DNA from: JBMNFB01 sp050949085
GTDB taxonomy: Bacteria; Bacillota; UBA994; UBA5500
DNA: 64,000 nt
Direction of reading: 5' to 3'
NCBI GenBank assembly: GCA_050949085.1
Contig: JBMNFB010000001.1
Coordinates: forward strand, 186,001-250,000
Within the stretch, counting starts at the first letter, position 1. Every line of letters starts with the position of its first letter. Made by a program: the position numbers and the translations under genes. This document shows, piece by piece, positions 17,684-26,127 of this stretch. Under the pieces are notes generated by a model, which made no database searches, had not been told where the DNA came from, and saw only the letters and a list, made by a program, of their open reading frames with translations.

Positions 17684-17694
17684 GGAGGCACCCC

Positions 17695-18399
17695 ATGAAA
17701 CGAGACGTACTGGAGCATTTCAGGCAAGAGTTAGTCGCGCGGCGCCAGGCCAGCGAGGCCACCCTCGCAGATTTGGAGACTGAGTTGCGGGAAGCTCAGG
17801 GGGAATCGTTTCAGGAGTTATCCACTTACGACAACCATACGGCAGACATCGCCACCGAAACCTGGGAGCGCGGCAAAGACCTCGCCCTGCGTGAAAATCA
17901 GCGACTCTTGCTCGAGGAGATCGATGCTGCCCTGCAGCGGATAGAGGATGGCACCTATGGCTGGTGCGTCGACTGCGGCCAGCCCATCGCCCGGGAGCGT
18001 CTCGAGGCCGTTCCTCACGCCTCCCGCTGCGTGCACTGCCAGGAGGAGATTGAAGACCCAATCCGCGAGCGCCCCATTGAGGAGTCGCTGATCAACGAAC
18101 TCTATGCACGCAGCTTCACCGATGGAGCCGAAAATGAGAACGTTGCCTTTGACGGCGAAGACACCTGGCAGGCACTGGCGCGCTACGGGACCTCCAACAC
18201 GCCGGGCGATTTCCGCCAGGTGGAGGACTACAGCGATGCCTATATCGACAGCGACGAGTCCATCGGCATCGTCTGGGAGGAAGAGGCCCTGCCCGCTTCC
18301 TGGGACCGCAGCCGTGGACAGTTTCTCAAGCGCGGCCCCCACCTTAGCAGCGAACAGCATCCCATTCGCCAGCAGAGCCAGCCTCGGGTCGAGGAGTAG
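17695..18399 (+). CDS. DksA/TraR zinc-finger protein, YteA-type
   Basis: 234 aa. A helical hairpin (about residues 5-85) precedes one zinc finger with CVDCG and CVHCQ (two CxxC pairs about 20 residues apart) in the context YGWCVDCGQPIARERLEAVP, as in TraR/DksA C4 proteins. The extra C-terminal region (about 125-234: acidic, then basic) is the YteA-type sporulation extension of Firmicutes; STYDNHTADIATET is also typical. The exact role is unknown. ATG 17695 lies 7 bases after AAGGAGG; the upstream-open frame overlaps the previous gene. Confidence 0.82.
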   Translation: MKRDVLEHFRQELVARRQASEATLADLETELREAQGESFQELSTYDNHTADIATETWERGKDLALRENQRLLLEEIDAALQRIEDGTYGWCVDCGQPIARERLEAVPHASRCVHCQEEIEDPIRERPIEESLINELYARSFTDGAENENVAFDGEDTWQALARYGTSNTPGDFRQVEDYSDAYIDSDESIGIVWEEEALPASWDRSRGQFLKRGPHLSSEQHPIRQQSQPRVEE

Positions 18400-18422
18400 C
18401 CTCCAGTTATGCCCTGCCAGGC

Positions 18423-18452
18423 TTGAGCTAGCTTCGGCCAGCATGCTAGAAT
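18423..18452 (+). promoter_or_regulatory. Candidate SigA promoter for lspA
   Basis: TTGAGC (18423-18428), an 18-base spacer and TAGAAT (18447-18452), ending about 55 bases before the lspA start. Partial matches to TTGACA and TATAAT. Confidence 0.4.
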
Positions 18453-18507
18453 AACCCTGCAGGGCGAGAGGTAATCGCGATGCGGCCTGCACGGGAGGAG
18501 GCTGGCT

Positions 18508-18975
18508 TTGGCCTGGAGTTACATATTGATGCTCATCAGCGGCATCTGGCTGCTGGATCGGGGCACGAAAATTCTCGTGGCGCAAAACCTGACCCTGGGG
18601 TCGACTATTCCGCTTATCGATAACTGGGTCACGCTGACTTATGTGCAGAACCGGGGAGCGGCCTATGGCATCCTGCAGAATCAGGTTCTGTTATTGAGCC
18701 TGGTCAGCATTGTGCTGGTGGCTATCCTCGTCTATGGGCGGAAACGCTGGTTCAACATTGGCAAACTTGGCGACTTCGCCTTTGCCCTGATTCTGGGTGG
18801 GGCGCTGGGCAACCTCTACGATCGGCTGATGCTGGGTTATGTAATCGACTTTCTTAATATCCAGATCATCCCAGTCTTCAACGTAGCAGATTCGGCCATC
18901 ACTATCGGCGCTGGGCTGCTGATTCTGGCAGCCTGGCATCAGGAACAGAGGGGAAACGGCCGTGACCAGGCATAG
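18508..18975 (+). CDS. lspA: Lipoprotein signal peptidase (signal peptidase II)
   Basis: Four-helix membrane aspartic protease that removes signal peptides from diacylated prolipoproteins. 155 aa. Catalytic Asp114 (YVIDF) and Asp128 (FNVADSAI) are both present, with QNRGAAYGIL and GALGNLYDRL as family blocks. The TTG start at 18508 follows GGGAGGAGG by about 7 bases. The rluD start lies inside its last codons (14-base overlap). A possible substrate is the lipoprotein at 29373-30584. Confidence 0.95.
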   Translation: MAWSYILMLISGIWLLDRGTKILVAQNLTLGSTIPLIDNWVTLTYVQNRGAAYGILQNQVLLLSLVSIVLVAILVYGRKRWFNIGKLGDFAFALILGGALGNLYDRLMLGYVIDFLNIQIIPVFNVADSAITIGAGLLILAAWHQEQRGNGRDQA

Positions 18976-19870
18976 TTTTGCCGTTGGCGCTGCGGATGTC
19001 GGGCAGCGCATCGATGCCTGGCTGGCGGTGAAGCTCGAAGGGCTCACGCGCTCGCATCTGCAGCGCCTGATAAAAGATGGGCAGGTTTTGGTGGATGGTG
19101 AGCCGGTGAAGAGCAACCGCCGTCTGCGGGGTGGCGAGACCGTCATTGTCGACGTGCCGCCACCGCGCCCTCTGGAGGTTGAGCCAGAGAACATCCCGCT
19201 GTCCATCGTCTATGAAGACGGCGACCTCTTGGTGGTCAACAAGCCGCAGGGCATGGTAACTCACCCCGCCCAGGGCAACTACAGCGGAACGCTGGTTAAC
19301 GCGCTGCTTTACCATGTGCACGACCTCTCCGGCATCAATGGCGTCTTGCGCCCTGGCATCGTGCATCGCCTGGACAAGGACACTTCCGGGCTGCTGGTGG
19401 TGGCTAAGAACGATCAGGCGCACCTGAGGCTGGCGGCTGATCTGAAGGAGCGCCGGGTACGGCGTGAATATCAGGCGCTGGTGCACGGCAATCTGCCGGC
19501 CGACCAGGGAACCGTTGATGCCCCCATCGCCCGCCACCCCATCCAGCGCAAGCAGATGGCCGTTGTTCCTGGTGGTCGCTCCGCCGTGACACATTATCAG
19601 GTGTTGGAGCGCTTTGGCAACTACACATTGCTTCAACTGCAGCTGGAGACTGGCCGCACCCATCAGATCCGGGTGCATCTGGCTCACATCGGTCATCCGG
19701 TTGTCGGTGACCCCGCCTATGGCCCACGCCGCGCCCACTTTGACCTGGCCGGCCAGCTGCTGCATGCCTTCCGGCTCAGTTTCAACCACCCTCAGAGTGG
19801 CGAGCCGCTTTCGTTCACGGCTCCCCTGCCCGAGCACTTCCAGCGCATCCTGCGGCGGCTGCGCCGCTAA
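18962..19870 (+). CDS. RluA/RluD family pseudouridine synthase
   Basis: 302 aa. An N-terminal S4 RNA-binding domain (about residues 14-60, GQRIDAWLAVKLEGLTRSHL) precedes the RluA catalytic fold with HRLDKDTSGLLV, where Asp138 is the nucleophile, and LETGRTHQIRVHL. Makes pseudouridine in rRNA; YlyB is the Bacillus counterpart beside lspA. Which uridine is modified cannot be told from sequence. GTG 18962 follows AGGGGAAA. lspA-rluD-pyrR is a common Firmicute order, interrupted here by two extra genes. Confidence 0.93.
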   Translation: MTRHSFAVGAADVGQRIDAWLAVKLEGLTRSHLQRLIKDGQVLVDGEPVKSNRRLRGGETVIVDVPPPRPLEVEPENIPLSIVYEDGDLLVVNKPQGMVTHPAQGNYSGTLVNALLYHVHDLSGINGVLRPGIVHRLDKDTSGLLVVAKNDQAHLRLAADLKERRVRREYQALVHGNLPADQGTVDAPIARHPIQRKQMAVVPGGRSAVTHYQVLERFGNYTLLQLQLETGRTHQIRVHLAHIGHPVVGDPAYGPRRAHFDLAGQLLHAFRLSFNHPQSGEPLSFTAPLPEHFQRILRRLRR

Positions 19871-19931
19871 GTGTTGATTTTTGATCGGTTCAGACGATCT
19901 CCCTGGGGATCCATACAGTGAGTATAGTAAA

Positions 19932-19974
19932 GGCCGATTGCATGTGGCTTAGCAGCCCCAGCGTGCAATCGGCC
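19932..19974. terminator. Strong hairpin between rluD and the convergent minus-strand gene
   Basis: GGCCGATTGCA (19932-19942) pairs perfectly with TGCAATCGGCC (19964-19974). On the minus strand it is followed by TTTACTATA, so it mainly serves the HEXXH gene; on the plus strand the tail TCTCGCTTCT is poor. Confidence 0.65.
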
Positions 19975-19988
19975 TCTCGCTTCTCTAC

Positions 19989-21242
19989 TCAGATAACCTC
20001 TTCTGCAATCAGCTCTCGCCCCGCAAAGCGAACTCGCGCCTGGGGGACATAGACACTGGCATCGCTGCTGACAATCTCCAGGCAACCCTGGGCTAGTCCG
20101 TGCCTCAGCGGTTGACCGTCCAGGCGGATGTCCAGGTCGTCGCGTTCAAAAAGAAACCGGCGAAGGAACTCCTTCTCCAGGCAGTTAGCCTTCACCTCCA
20201 GGCGCGCACCGCTGTCATATATGTAAAGCAAAGCGGTGGGGTGAAAGCGCCCCTCGCCGGGGAAACTCACGGCCGTGAGAGGATTCCAGGCGGCGCCCAC
20301 CGGATTACCCCGGGTGACCAACTCCACGCGTACGCCGCTACCGGGCAGCGCCTGCGCCAGCTGAGCCTGTATCGCTTCTCGCCGCTGCTCTGTTTCTCGT
20401 TGATGGCGCTCCAGCAGTGCGCTGAAATCGTGGCCTGGGAAATCCCGCCGCCCGGGATCGGGCGCATGTTGCAGCGCTGCAGCGACCAGTTCTGCGGCTG
20501 GCCTCCAGCCTGCACGCTGCCAGCCAGGGGCATAGCGGTCACAGAGCAGCCCCCAGGCCATGCCGGAATAGTAGAAGCGCAGGCGGTCAGCCCCCCAGGC
20601 ATTCTTATTCAGGCGGTGCAGGACCTCTAACTTGTTGTTCCACAGCCGGGAACCTGGCCCCGCCGTCTTGATCTCGATGTAGGTGGCCAGCCCTTCCGAT
20701 AACTCCACCGCATCCTCATATGCGGCCACGTCTGTACTGAGCAGTGCCTGCCGGGCGGCGCGGGCATCGATGGCCGCCAGTGCCAGCTCTCGCGAGTCCT
20801 GCCGGATAGCCTCAAGCAACAAGCTAGCCTCCAATTCGGCCAGGGCTTGAATTTCCGCATTGTTTACCGGATACTGCATGGCCACCGCCATGTTCCCAAA
20901 CGGGCAACCGGTGGCCATCTGCCAGGCATGGAATGCTTCGTGCGTAACCAGCCCCAGACCGGCCTCATCATCCATCTCATGCCACATCACGGTAGCGGTA
21001 AAGACCTCATTGACGATGACAGCACTATTGGCGGTGAAACTGGGTGGCTTCGGCCTGGCCAGATGATAAGTGATTCCATCCCTTTCTTTCTCAACGAACT
21101 CAGCTGGCGGATGGGGATGACCGAACAGCACCGCCTGCTCACTGTCGTGAAAGGCCAGCGGGGTCTGCGTATGATCCCAACCAGGCCAAAGCCCCGGTTG
21201 CTCCGAGAACATCCTCCAGAGCCCGAAAGCCTTCTCTTCCAT
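19989..21242 (-). CDS. Uncharacterised HEXXH-motif putative metallopeptidase
   Basis: 417 aa, no signal peptide or membrane helix seen. TTHEAFHAW-like sequence LVTHEAFHAWQM supplies His101-Glu102-xx-His105, and ELSEGLATYIE about 78 residues later offers Glu183 as a third zinc ligand, the layout of gluzincins. The second half (about 250-417) has no family I recognise; its end reads as a beta-rich domain. GGGGGGGAG precedes the ATG on the minus strand. It is the only minus-strand gene in the first 35 kb and it breaks the usual rluD-pyrR neighbourhood, suggesting insertion. Protease activity is inferred only from the motif. Confidence 0.6.
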   Translation of the reverse strand: MEEKAFGLWRMFSEQPGLWPGWDHTQTPLAFHDSEQAVLFGHPHPPAEFVEKERDGITYHLARPKPPSFTANSAVIVNEVFTATVMWHEMDDEAGLGLVTHEAFHAWQMATGCPFGNMAVAMQYPVNNAEIQALAELEASLLLEAIRQDSRELALAAIDARAARQALLSTDVAAYEDAVELSEGLATYIEIKTAGPGSRLWNNKLEVLHRLNKNAWGADRLRFYYSGMAWGLLCDRYAPGWQRAGWRPAAELVAAALQHAPDPGRRDFPGHDFSALLERHQRETEQRREAIQAQLAQALPGSGVRVELVTRGNPVGAAWNPLTAVSFPGEGRFHPTALLYIYDSGARLEVKANCLEKEFLRRFLFERDDLDIRLDGQPLRHGLAQGCLEIVSSDASVYVPQARVRFAGRELIAEEVI

Positions 21243-21416
21243 ATTTTCTCCCCCCCCGTTCTTTCTCGACCGACTGCTTGTCTCCGGACGTTGTTATCGC
21301 CTCAAGTATACGTCATTAGGCAGATGTGGGGAATACTCTGACCACAAACAGTAGGAGAGGCGTACGCTGCCGAGCGGGCGCTGCTGGCTGAAGTCAAGCG
21401 CCATAAGATCGAAACA

Positions 21417-21788
21417 ATGCGTGAGCAATTCGCTCCGCTGCTGAAGGATTTGGGAGTGGCTGTTAGTGGCTATCACTTCTACCCGGCAGCCTATTTCCAT
21501 GTAGATGCGATCACTGGTGAGGCCTTGCCTTTCGAGGGCAACGCTGCCTCCAGTCAGGCCCCCTATGCGGCCGGACAAGGGCTAATTAGGCGTGAGCAAG
21601 CGTCGGCCGGAGCCATTCCGGCCTACTACATCAGCCCGGACGGACAAGTAGCCTATTTCGCCCTGCTCAAGGCTGACGGCAGTTTCGTTATCTGGCGTCT
21701 GCAGCAGGTTGTGGATAGCGGATTCTACCTCTGGATGTTCAGCAGCGATCTGAGCATTGCCCACGTCAGACCTCCGGTTGGCGGTTGA
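21417..21788 (+). pseudogene. Fragment of an unrecognised gene
   Basis: 123 codons from ATG 21417, but the frame stays open back to 21342 with protein-like content (AAERALLAEVKRHKIETM) and there is no start codon or ribosome site in that part. This suggests a gene that has lost its 5' end. The C-terminal part reads GYHFYPAAYFHVDAITG and QVAYFALLKADGSF. No family recognised. It lies between the HEXXH gene and the pyr promoter. Confidence 0.35.
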
Positions 21789-21887
21789 TGCTGCCCAGGT
21801 GCATCTGCCGGCGAGCAGATGTGCTGTTCTGGGGAGACTTGGGAGAATTTCCGGTTTGATATGCCCCAAAAATGTCGCTTTTCGTCG

Positions 21888-21916
21888 TTGACTAGTGTCG
21901 GCAGTTCTGCTAATCT
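21888..21916 (+). promoter_or_regulatory. SigA-type promoter of the pyr operon
   Basis: TTGACT (21888-21893), a 17-base spacer and TAATCT (21911-21916), directly upstream of the PyrR-binding leader. Confidence 0.6.
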
Positions 21917-21924
21917 GTCTTAGA

Positions 21925-22025
21925 ACCTTTAAGTTAGTCCTGCGAGGCTAGCAAGGAACTGAGGCTTCTCTCTCTTATTATCAAGGAGGGTCTTCCTGCC
22001 TGGCTGCAGGGAGGCCCTCTTTTTA
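21925..22025 (+). promoter_or_regulatory. PyrR-dependent attenuator of the pyr operon
   Basis: AGTCCTGCGAGGCT at 21936-21949 matches the conserved PyrR-binding loop (AGUCC..GAGGCU) of Firmicute pyr leaders. It is followed by a terminator at 21986-22025: GAGGGTCTTCCTGC pairs with GCAGGGAGGCCCTC, then CTTTTTATT. With UMP, PyrR stabilises the binding hairpin and lets the terminator form. The 300-base gap from 21789 to 22089 otherwise shows only the promoter. Confidence 0.85.
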
Positions 22026-22089
22026 TTGTTCAATGCTAGGACATGCCTGATCTGCATTTTGTTCAAGCTAGGACGGAGGTGAAAATGTA

Positions 22090-22653
22090 ATGGGATTTCG
22101 CGAAAAAACCAAACTGCTGGACCAGAAGGCCATGCAGCGCGCCCTGACGCGTATCGCCCACGAGATCATCGAGCGCAACAAGGGCGTGCAGGATATGGTG
22201 CTGATCGGCATCCGGCGCCGCGGCGTACCTTTGGCTCAGCGCCTGGCAGAGAACATTGAACGCATCGAAGGTGTCAAGCTGTCGGTAGGCATGCTGGACA
22301 TCACCTTGCACCGCGACGACCGCTCCGTCCAGGAGGATGAGGGACAGTTGCAGACATCGTTGCCCGTGAGCATTGTCGACAAGGTAGTTGTTCTTGTGGA
22401 TGACGTGCTCTTCACCGGACGCACTGTGCGGGCCGCTATGGATGCGCTGATCGATCTCGGGCGACCGCGCATGATTCAGCTGGCCGTGCTCATCGATCGC
22501 GGCCACCGTGAGCTGCCGATTCGCGCTGATTATGTAGGCAAGAATGTTCCGACATCGCGCCGCGAGAAGATCGCGGTCCGGGTCGTCGAACTGGACGGGG
22601 TTGACGAGGTAGCAATCCTCGAGCGCCTGAATGAGCATCAGACCGCTAGATAG
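22090..22653 (+). CDS. pyrR: PyrR, pyr operon attenuator / uracil phosphoribosyltransferase
   Basis: RNA-binding regulator of pyrimidine genes with weak UPRTase activity. 187 aa. The PRPP loop is VVLVDDVLFTGRTVRAA; LIGIRRRGVPLAQRL and VGMLDITLHRDD are family blocks. GGAGGTGA lies about 9 bases before ATG 22090. It is the first gene of pyrR-uraA-pyrC-pyrK-pyrD, immediately behind the attenuator it would control. Confidence 0.97.
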   Translation: MGFREKTKLLDQKAMQRALTRIAHEIIERNKGVQDMVLIGIRRRGVPLAQRLAENIERIEGVKLSVGMLDITLHRDDRSVQEDEGQLQTSLPVSIVDKVVVLVDDVLFTGRTVRAAMDALIDLGRPRMIQLAVLIDRGHRELPIRADYVGKNVPTSRREKIAVRVVELDGVDEVAILERLNEHQTAR

Positions 22654-22682
22654 ACCGCTAAGATAGAAAGGGGCTAAACAAC

Positions 22683-23990
22683 GTGAAACCATATGCAGCA
22701 GTACCGCTGTCCAGACTGATTCCTCTCAGCATTCAGCATGTATTCGCCATGTTTGGGGCCACAGTGCTTGTGCCGGCCCTCACTGGGCTGGATCCCTCTA
22801 CTGCACTGCTTACCTCGGGTTTAGGCACATTGCTCTTTCAGATCATCACCAAAGGCCAGGTGCCGGCCTACCTGGGATCTTCCTTTGCCTTCATCGCTCC
22901 GATTGTCGCGGGTTCGGAGAGATTTGGCGTCACCGGGGCCCTGGCCGGTTGTTTTGTAGCCGGCCTTGTCTATGTCCTGATCGGTGCCATCATCCGCACA
23001 GTCGGCATTGGCTTCATCGATCGGCTTTTCCCGCCGATTGTCGTTGGTCCGGTGATCATGACCATCGGCCTCGGGCTGGCCGGAGTTGCAAAAGACTACT
23101 CGCTGCCGCATGTGCCTACGGCCATCTTCACCCTCGTCGTCGTCATTCTGGTTAACTACTACGGCAAGGGCATGATCAGGGTGATTCCGATCCTGATTGG
23201 CATCATAGCTGGTTATGGTTTTGCGTTGTTTATGAACTGGCGCGCACCCGGGCTGGGTCTGTTCCTCAATGCTGAGGGACAGAACATGTTTGACATTTTG
23301 CGTGCCACCCCCTGGACACCGGCATTGCCCGCCGGTCTGGCTAGACTCTTCCAGGACCCTGGCAGCAGTCTGCTCAATCCAGCTAACTGGGAACTTGGTG
23401 CGATCATGATGATCGCTCCCGTGGCGGTCGTGACTATGATCGAGCATCTCGGCGACGTTCTTACCATCAGCCGCACCACCGGCCGTGACTTCACTCGCGA
23501 ACCCGGTTTGCATCGTACTCTCTGGGGTGACGGCCTCGCTACCTCACTGGCAGCGCTGTTGGGCGGCCCGCCCAACACCACCTATGGTGAAAACGTCGGC
23601 GTGCTGGCCATCACCAAGGTGTACAATCCCATCGTGGTGCGTGGCGCGGCCATTCTGGTCATTCTCTTTAGCCTGATCCCCAAGTTTGGCGCCCTGATCA
23701 GCACCATCCCCACGCCGGTCATGGGGGGCGTAACCATCCTGCTCTTCGGCATGATCGCCTCGGTGGGCGTGCGCACCCTGGTTGAGAAGCAGGTGGATCT
23801 CGGCGATACCCGCAACCTGATCATCGCCAGCGCCATTCTCATCCTCGGTATCAGCGGTCTCGAGATCTTCAACCTGCAGGGGATGGGCCTTGGTGCCATA
23901 GCCGGTGTGCTGCTCAACCTGCTGCTGCCCGAGCGTCTTGGCGAGACCAGAATAAAGGAGACGACTGACCTGGTGACTGATGCAGAATAA
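22683..23990 (+). CDS. uraA: Uracil permease, NCS2 family
   Basis: 435 aa, 12-14 membrane segments. The N-terminus LSIQHVFAMFGATVLVPALT and TYGENVGVLAITKVYNP are NCS2 (UraA/PyrP) signatures; the Glu in GEN is a substrate-binding residue in the family. GTG 22683 has AAAGGGG upstream. Its place directly after pyrR matches pyrP of Bacillus, so uracil (rather than xanthine) is the likely substrate, taken up by proton symport. Confidence 0.92.
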   Translation: MKPYAAVPLSRLIPLSIQHVFAMFGATVLVPALTGLDPSTALLTSGLGTLLFQIITKGQVPAYLGSSFAFIAPIVAGSERFGVTGALAGCFVAGLVYVLIGAIIRTVGIGFIDRLFPPIVVGPVIMTIGLGLAGVAKDYSLPHVPTAIFTLVVVILVNYYGKGMIRVIPILIGIIAGYGFALFMNWRAPGLGLFLNAEGQNMFDILRATPWTPALPAGLARLFQDPGSSLLNPANWELGAIMMIAPVAVVTMIEHLGDVLTISRTTGRDFTREPGLHRTLWGDGLATSLAALLGGPPNTTYGENVGVLAITKVYNPIVVRGAAILVILFSLIPKFGALISTIPTPVMGGVTILLFGMIASVGVRTLVEKQVDLGDTRNLIIASAILILGISGLEIFNLQGMGLGAIAGVLLNLLLPERLGETRIKETTDLVTDAE

Positions 23991-24043
23991 GTGAGATGAT
24001 CACGGGTGGCGCTGCCGCCCGTTCTTTCTAGGAGGGATGTGCT

Positions 24044-25348
24044 GTGGAAAAGCTGCTGATACGGGGCGGCCGCCTGGCCGATGTGGTTGAGCGGAGGCTG
24101 GTGGAGGCGGATGTGCTGGTGGGCGGGGGGCGCGTACTGGCCATCGGCCGCCAGCTGGCTGCCCCTGACGCCCGGGTGATCGATGCAACAGGCTTGATCG
24201 TCTCTCCCGGGTTTGTCGACCTGCACGTTCACCTGCGTGAGCCGGGTTTTGAACACAAGGAGACCATAGAGACCGGCACCCGGGCCGCGGCCGCCGGCGG
24301 CTTCACCACCGTCGCCTGCATGCCCAACACCCAGCCTGTGCTGGACAGCGTGCCGCAGCTGGCCGACCTGCAGCAGCGCATCGACGCCAATGCCTGTGTG
24401 AATGTGCTGCCCATCGCCGCCATTACCAGCAGTTCGCAAGGGGTAGAGCCTGTGGACTATAGGGCGCTTAAGGCTGCCGGTGCCGTCGCTTTCTCCGACG
24501 ACGGGCGCGGCGTGATGAACAGCCGGCTGATGCTTCATGCGCTGCAAGCGGCTGCAGACCTCGGGGTGCCCATCATCGCCCACGAGGAGGACCACGATCT
24601 GGCCGCTGGCGGCAGTATCAACGCCGGCCCGGTCAGCGCCCGGCTGGGCGACCCGGGTATTCCAGGTGTGGCCGAATATGCCCCGCTGGCCCGTGACATC
24701 TACCTGTCGCGGTTGGCTGGTGGGCATCTGCATGTGGCCCATGTCAGTTGTGCCGAGTCGGTGGAGCTGATTCGCCGTGCCAAGGCGCGGGGCGTGCCGG
24801 TTACGGCCGAGGTGACGCCGCAGCATCTGATCCTGACCGAGGAAATCGTGCCGCAGCTCTTGGGGCAGGCCAAGGTCAATCCGCCGTTACGTAGCGAGAC
24901 CGACCGGCAGGCGCTGCTTGCTGGGCTGCTGGACGGAACCATCGATGCCATCGCCACCGACCACGCGCCGCATGCCAGGTCTGAAAAAGAACTGCCGCTT
25001 AGCCAGGCCGCGTTTGGCCTCAGCGGCCTCGATGTCGCCTTTGCCGCCCTCAATCATTATCTGGTCGAGACGGGGATCATCCCTCTGGTTGAGCTGCTTG
25101 CCAGTCTCACCTGCCGCCCGGCGGCTGTGCTCGGCCTTGATGCCGGTCGGCTGCAGGTGGGGGCTGCGGCGGATCTCGCGGTGCTTGACCCCGGTCAGGC
25201 GTGGCAGGTGAGTGAGGAAAACCTCTACTCTAAAGGAAAGAACACGCCGTTCCTTGGCCAGCGCCTGACTGGACGGGTGCTCCTTACGCTGGTGGGCGGT
25301 CGTGTTGTCCATGACCAGATGAGTCACAGGCAGGAGGTGGGGTCGTGA
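24044..25348 (+). CDS. pyrC: Dihydroorotase
   Basis: Zinc amidohydrolase that closes carbamoyl aspartate to dihydroorotate. 434 aa, class I type. DLHVHLREPG holds the HxH metal pair, GGFTTVACMPNT the substrate loop, HVAHVSCAES and ATDHAPH further metal ligands. GTG 24044 follows TAGGAGGG by about 8 bases. A GC-rich hairpin (GGGTGGC/GCCGCCC) lies just upstream at about 24004-24021. pyrB, its usual neighbour, is not here. It overlaps the pyrK start by one base. Confidence 0.95.
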   Translation: MEKLLIRGGRLADVVERRLVEADVLVGGGRVLAIGRQLAAPDARVIDATGLIVSPGFVDLHVHLREPGFEHKETIETGTRAAAAGGFTTVACMPNTQPVLDSVPQLADLQQRIDANACVNVLPIAAITSSSQGVEPVDYRALKAAGAVAFSDDGRGVMNSRLMLHALQAAADLGVPIIAHEEDHDLAAGGSINAGPVSARLGDPGIPGVAEYAPLARDIYLSRLAGGHLHVAHVSCAESVELIRRAKARGVPVTAEVTPQHLILTEEIVPQLLGQAKVNPPLRSETDRQALLAGLLDGTIDAIATDHAPHARSEKELPLSQAAFGLSGLDVAFAALNHYLVETGIIPLVELLASLTCRPAAVLGLDAGRLQVGAAADLAVLDPGQAWQVSEENLYSKGKNTPFLGQRLTGRVLLTLVGGRVVHDQMSHRQEVGS

Positions 25349-26127
25349 TGCAGAGGAAGCATCTGGGGTGTATTGCCCTGAATGAAAAGTTGACGACCAA
25401 CACCGGGCTGCTGCGCGTCGCTGCTCCCGATCTGGCGGCTGACGCCTGGCCTGGGCAGTTTGTCCAGCTACGGGTGACCGAGAGCTATCAGCCGCTGCTG
25501 CGCACGCCGCTCAGCATCCACGACTGCGACCCGGCACAGGGGATGGTCGACCTCCTTTACGCTATCGTCGGTGAATCGACTCGGCTGCTGAGCCAGCTGC
25601 AGCCTGGCGCAGAGCTGGACATGCTCGGCCCGTTGGGCAACGGCTTCGATTTGAACGCTTGCCCGGAACGGACCGCCTGGCTGGTGGCCGGCGGCATCGG
25701 CATCGCTCCCTTGCTCTATCTGGCGCGTCAGCTGGCGGCGCAGCAGCGCCCGCTGCACCTCTTTTTTGGCGCGCGTTGTGCCGAGGCCCTGGTCAGGCTG
25801 GAAGCTTTTCAGCAACTGGGGGCAGCGCTACATCTGGCGACAGACGACGGCAGCTGCGGACAGCGCGGCACCGTGCTCGACCTGCTGGAGAGTGCCCCCC
25901 AACCTTCGCCGCCGACAGAGATTTTTGCCTGTGGCCCGCAGCCGATGCTGCGCGCCCTACAAAGCTTCGCCCGCGAGCGGCAGATCGCGGCTCAGCTTTC
26001 GCTGGAGGCTTACATGGCCTGCGGTGTCGGCGCCTGCCTGGGCTGCGCTGTCCCGCGCCCGGAAGGTGGCTATCTCCATGTCTGCAGCGATGGGCCAGTG
26101 TTTCGGATTGGGGAGGTGCTGATCTGA
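25348..26127 (+). CDS. pyrK: Dihydroorotate dehydrogenase electron transfer subunit PyrK
   Basis: FAD/2Fe-2S subunit that passes electrons from PyrD to NAD. 259 aa. An N-terminal FAD domain (RTPLSIHD), an NAD-binding part (VAGGIGIAPLLYLA, FACGPQPML) and the iron-sulphur cysteines in CGVGACLGCAVP plus HVCSDG. ATG 25348 is 10 bases after AGGAGG; GTG 25345 (7 bases) is the alternative. Its TGA overlaps the pyrD ATG by one base, so the two subunits are coupled. Confidence 0.95.
   Translation: MQRKHLGCIALNEKLTTNTGLLRVAAPDLAADAWPGQFVQLRVTESYQPLLRTPLSIHDCDPAQGMVDLLYAIVGESTRLLSQLQPGAELDMLGPLGNGFDLNACPERTAWLVAGGIGIAPLLYLARQLAAQQRPLHLFFGARCAEALVRLEAFQQLGAALHLATDDGSCGQRGTVLDLLESAPQPSPPTEIFACGPQPMLRALQSFARERQIAAQLSLEAYMACGVGACLGCAVPRPEGGYLHVCSDGPVFRIGEVLI

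Noticed and set aside
22821..23513. 230-codon minus-strand frame opposite uraA
   Set aside because: Antisense shadow of the permease, highly charged and without recognisable domains.
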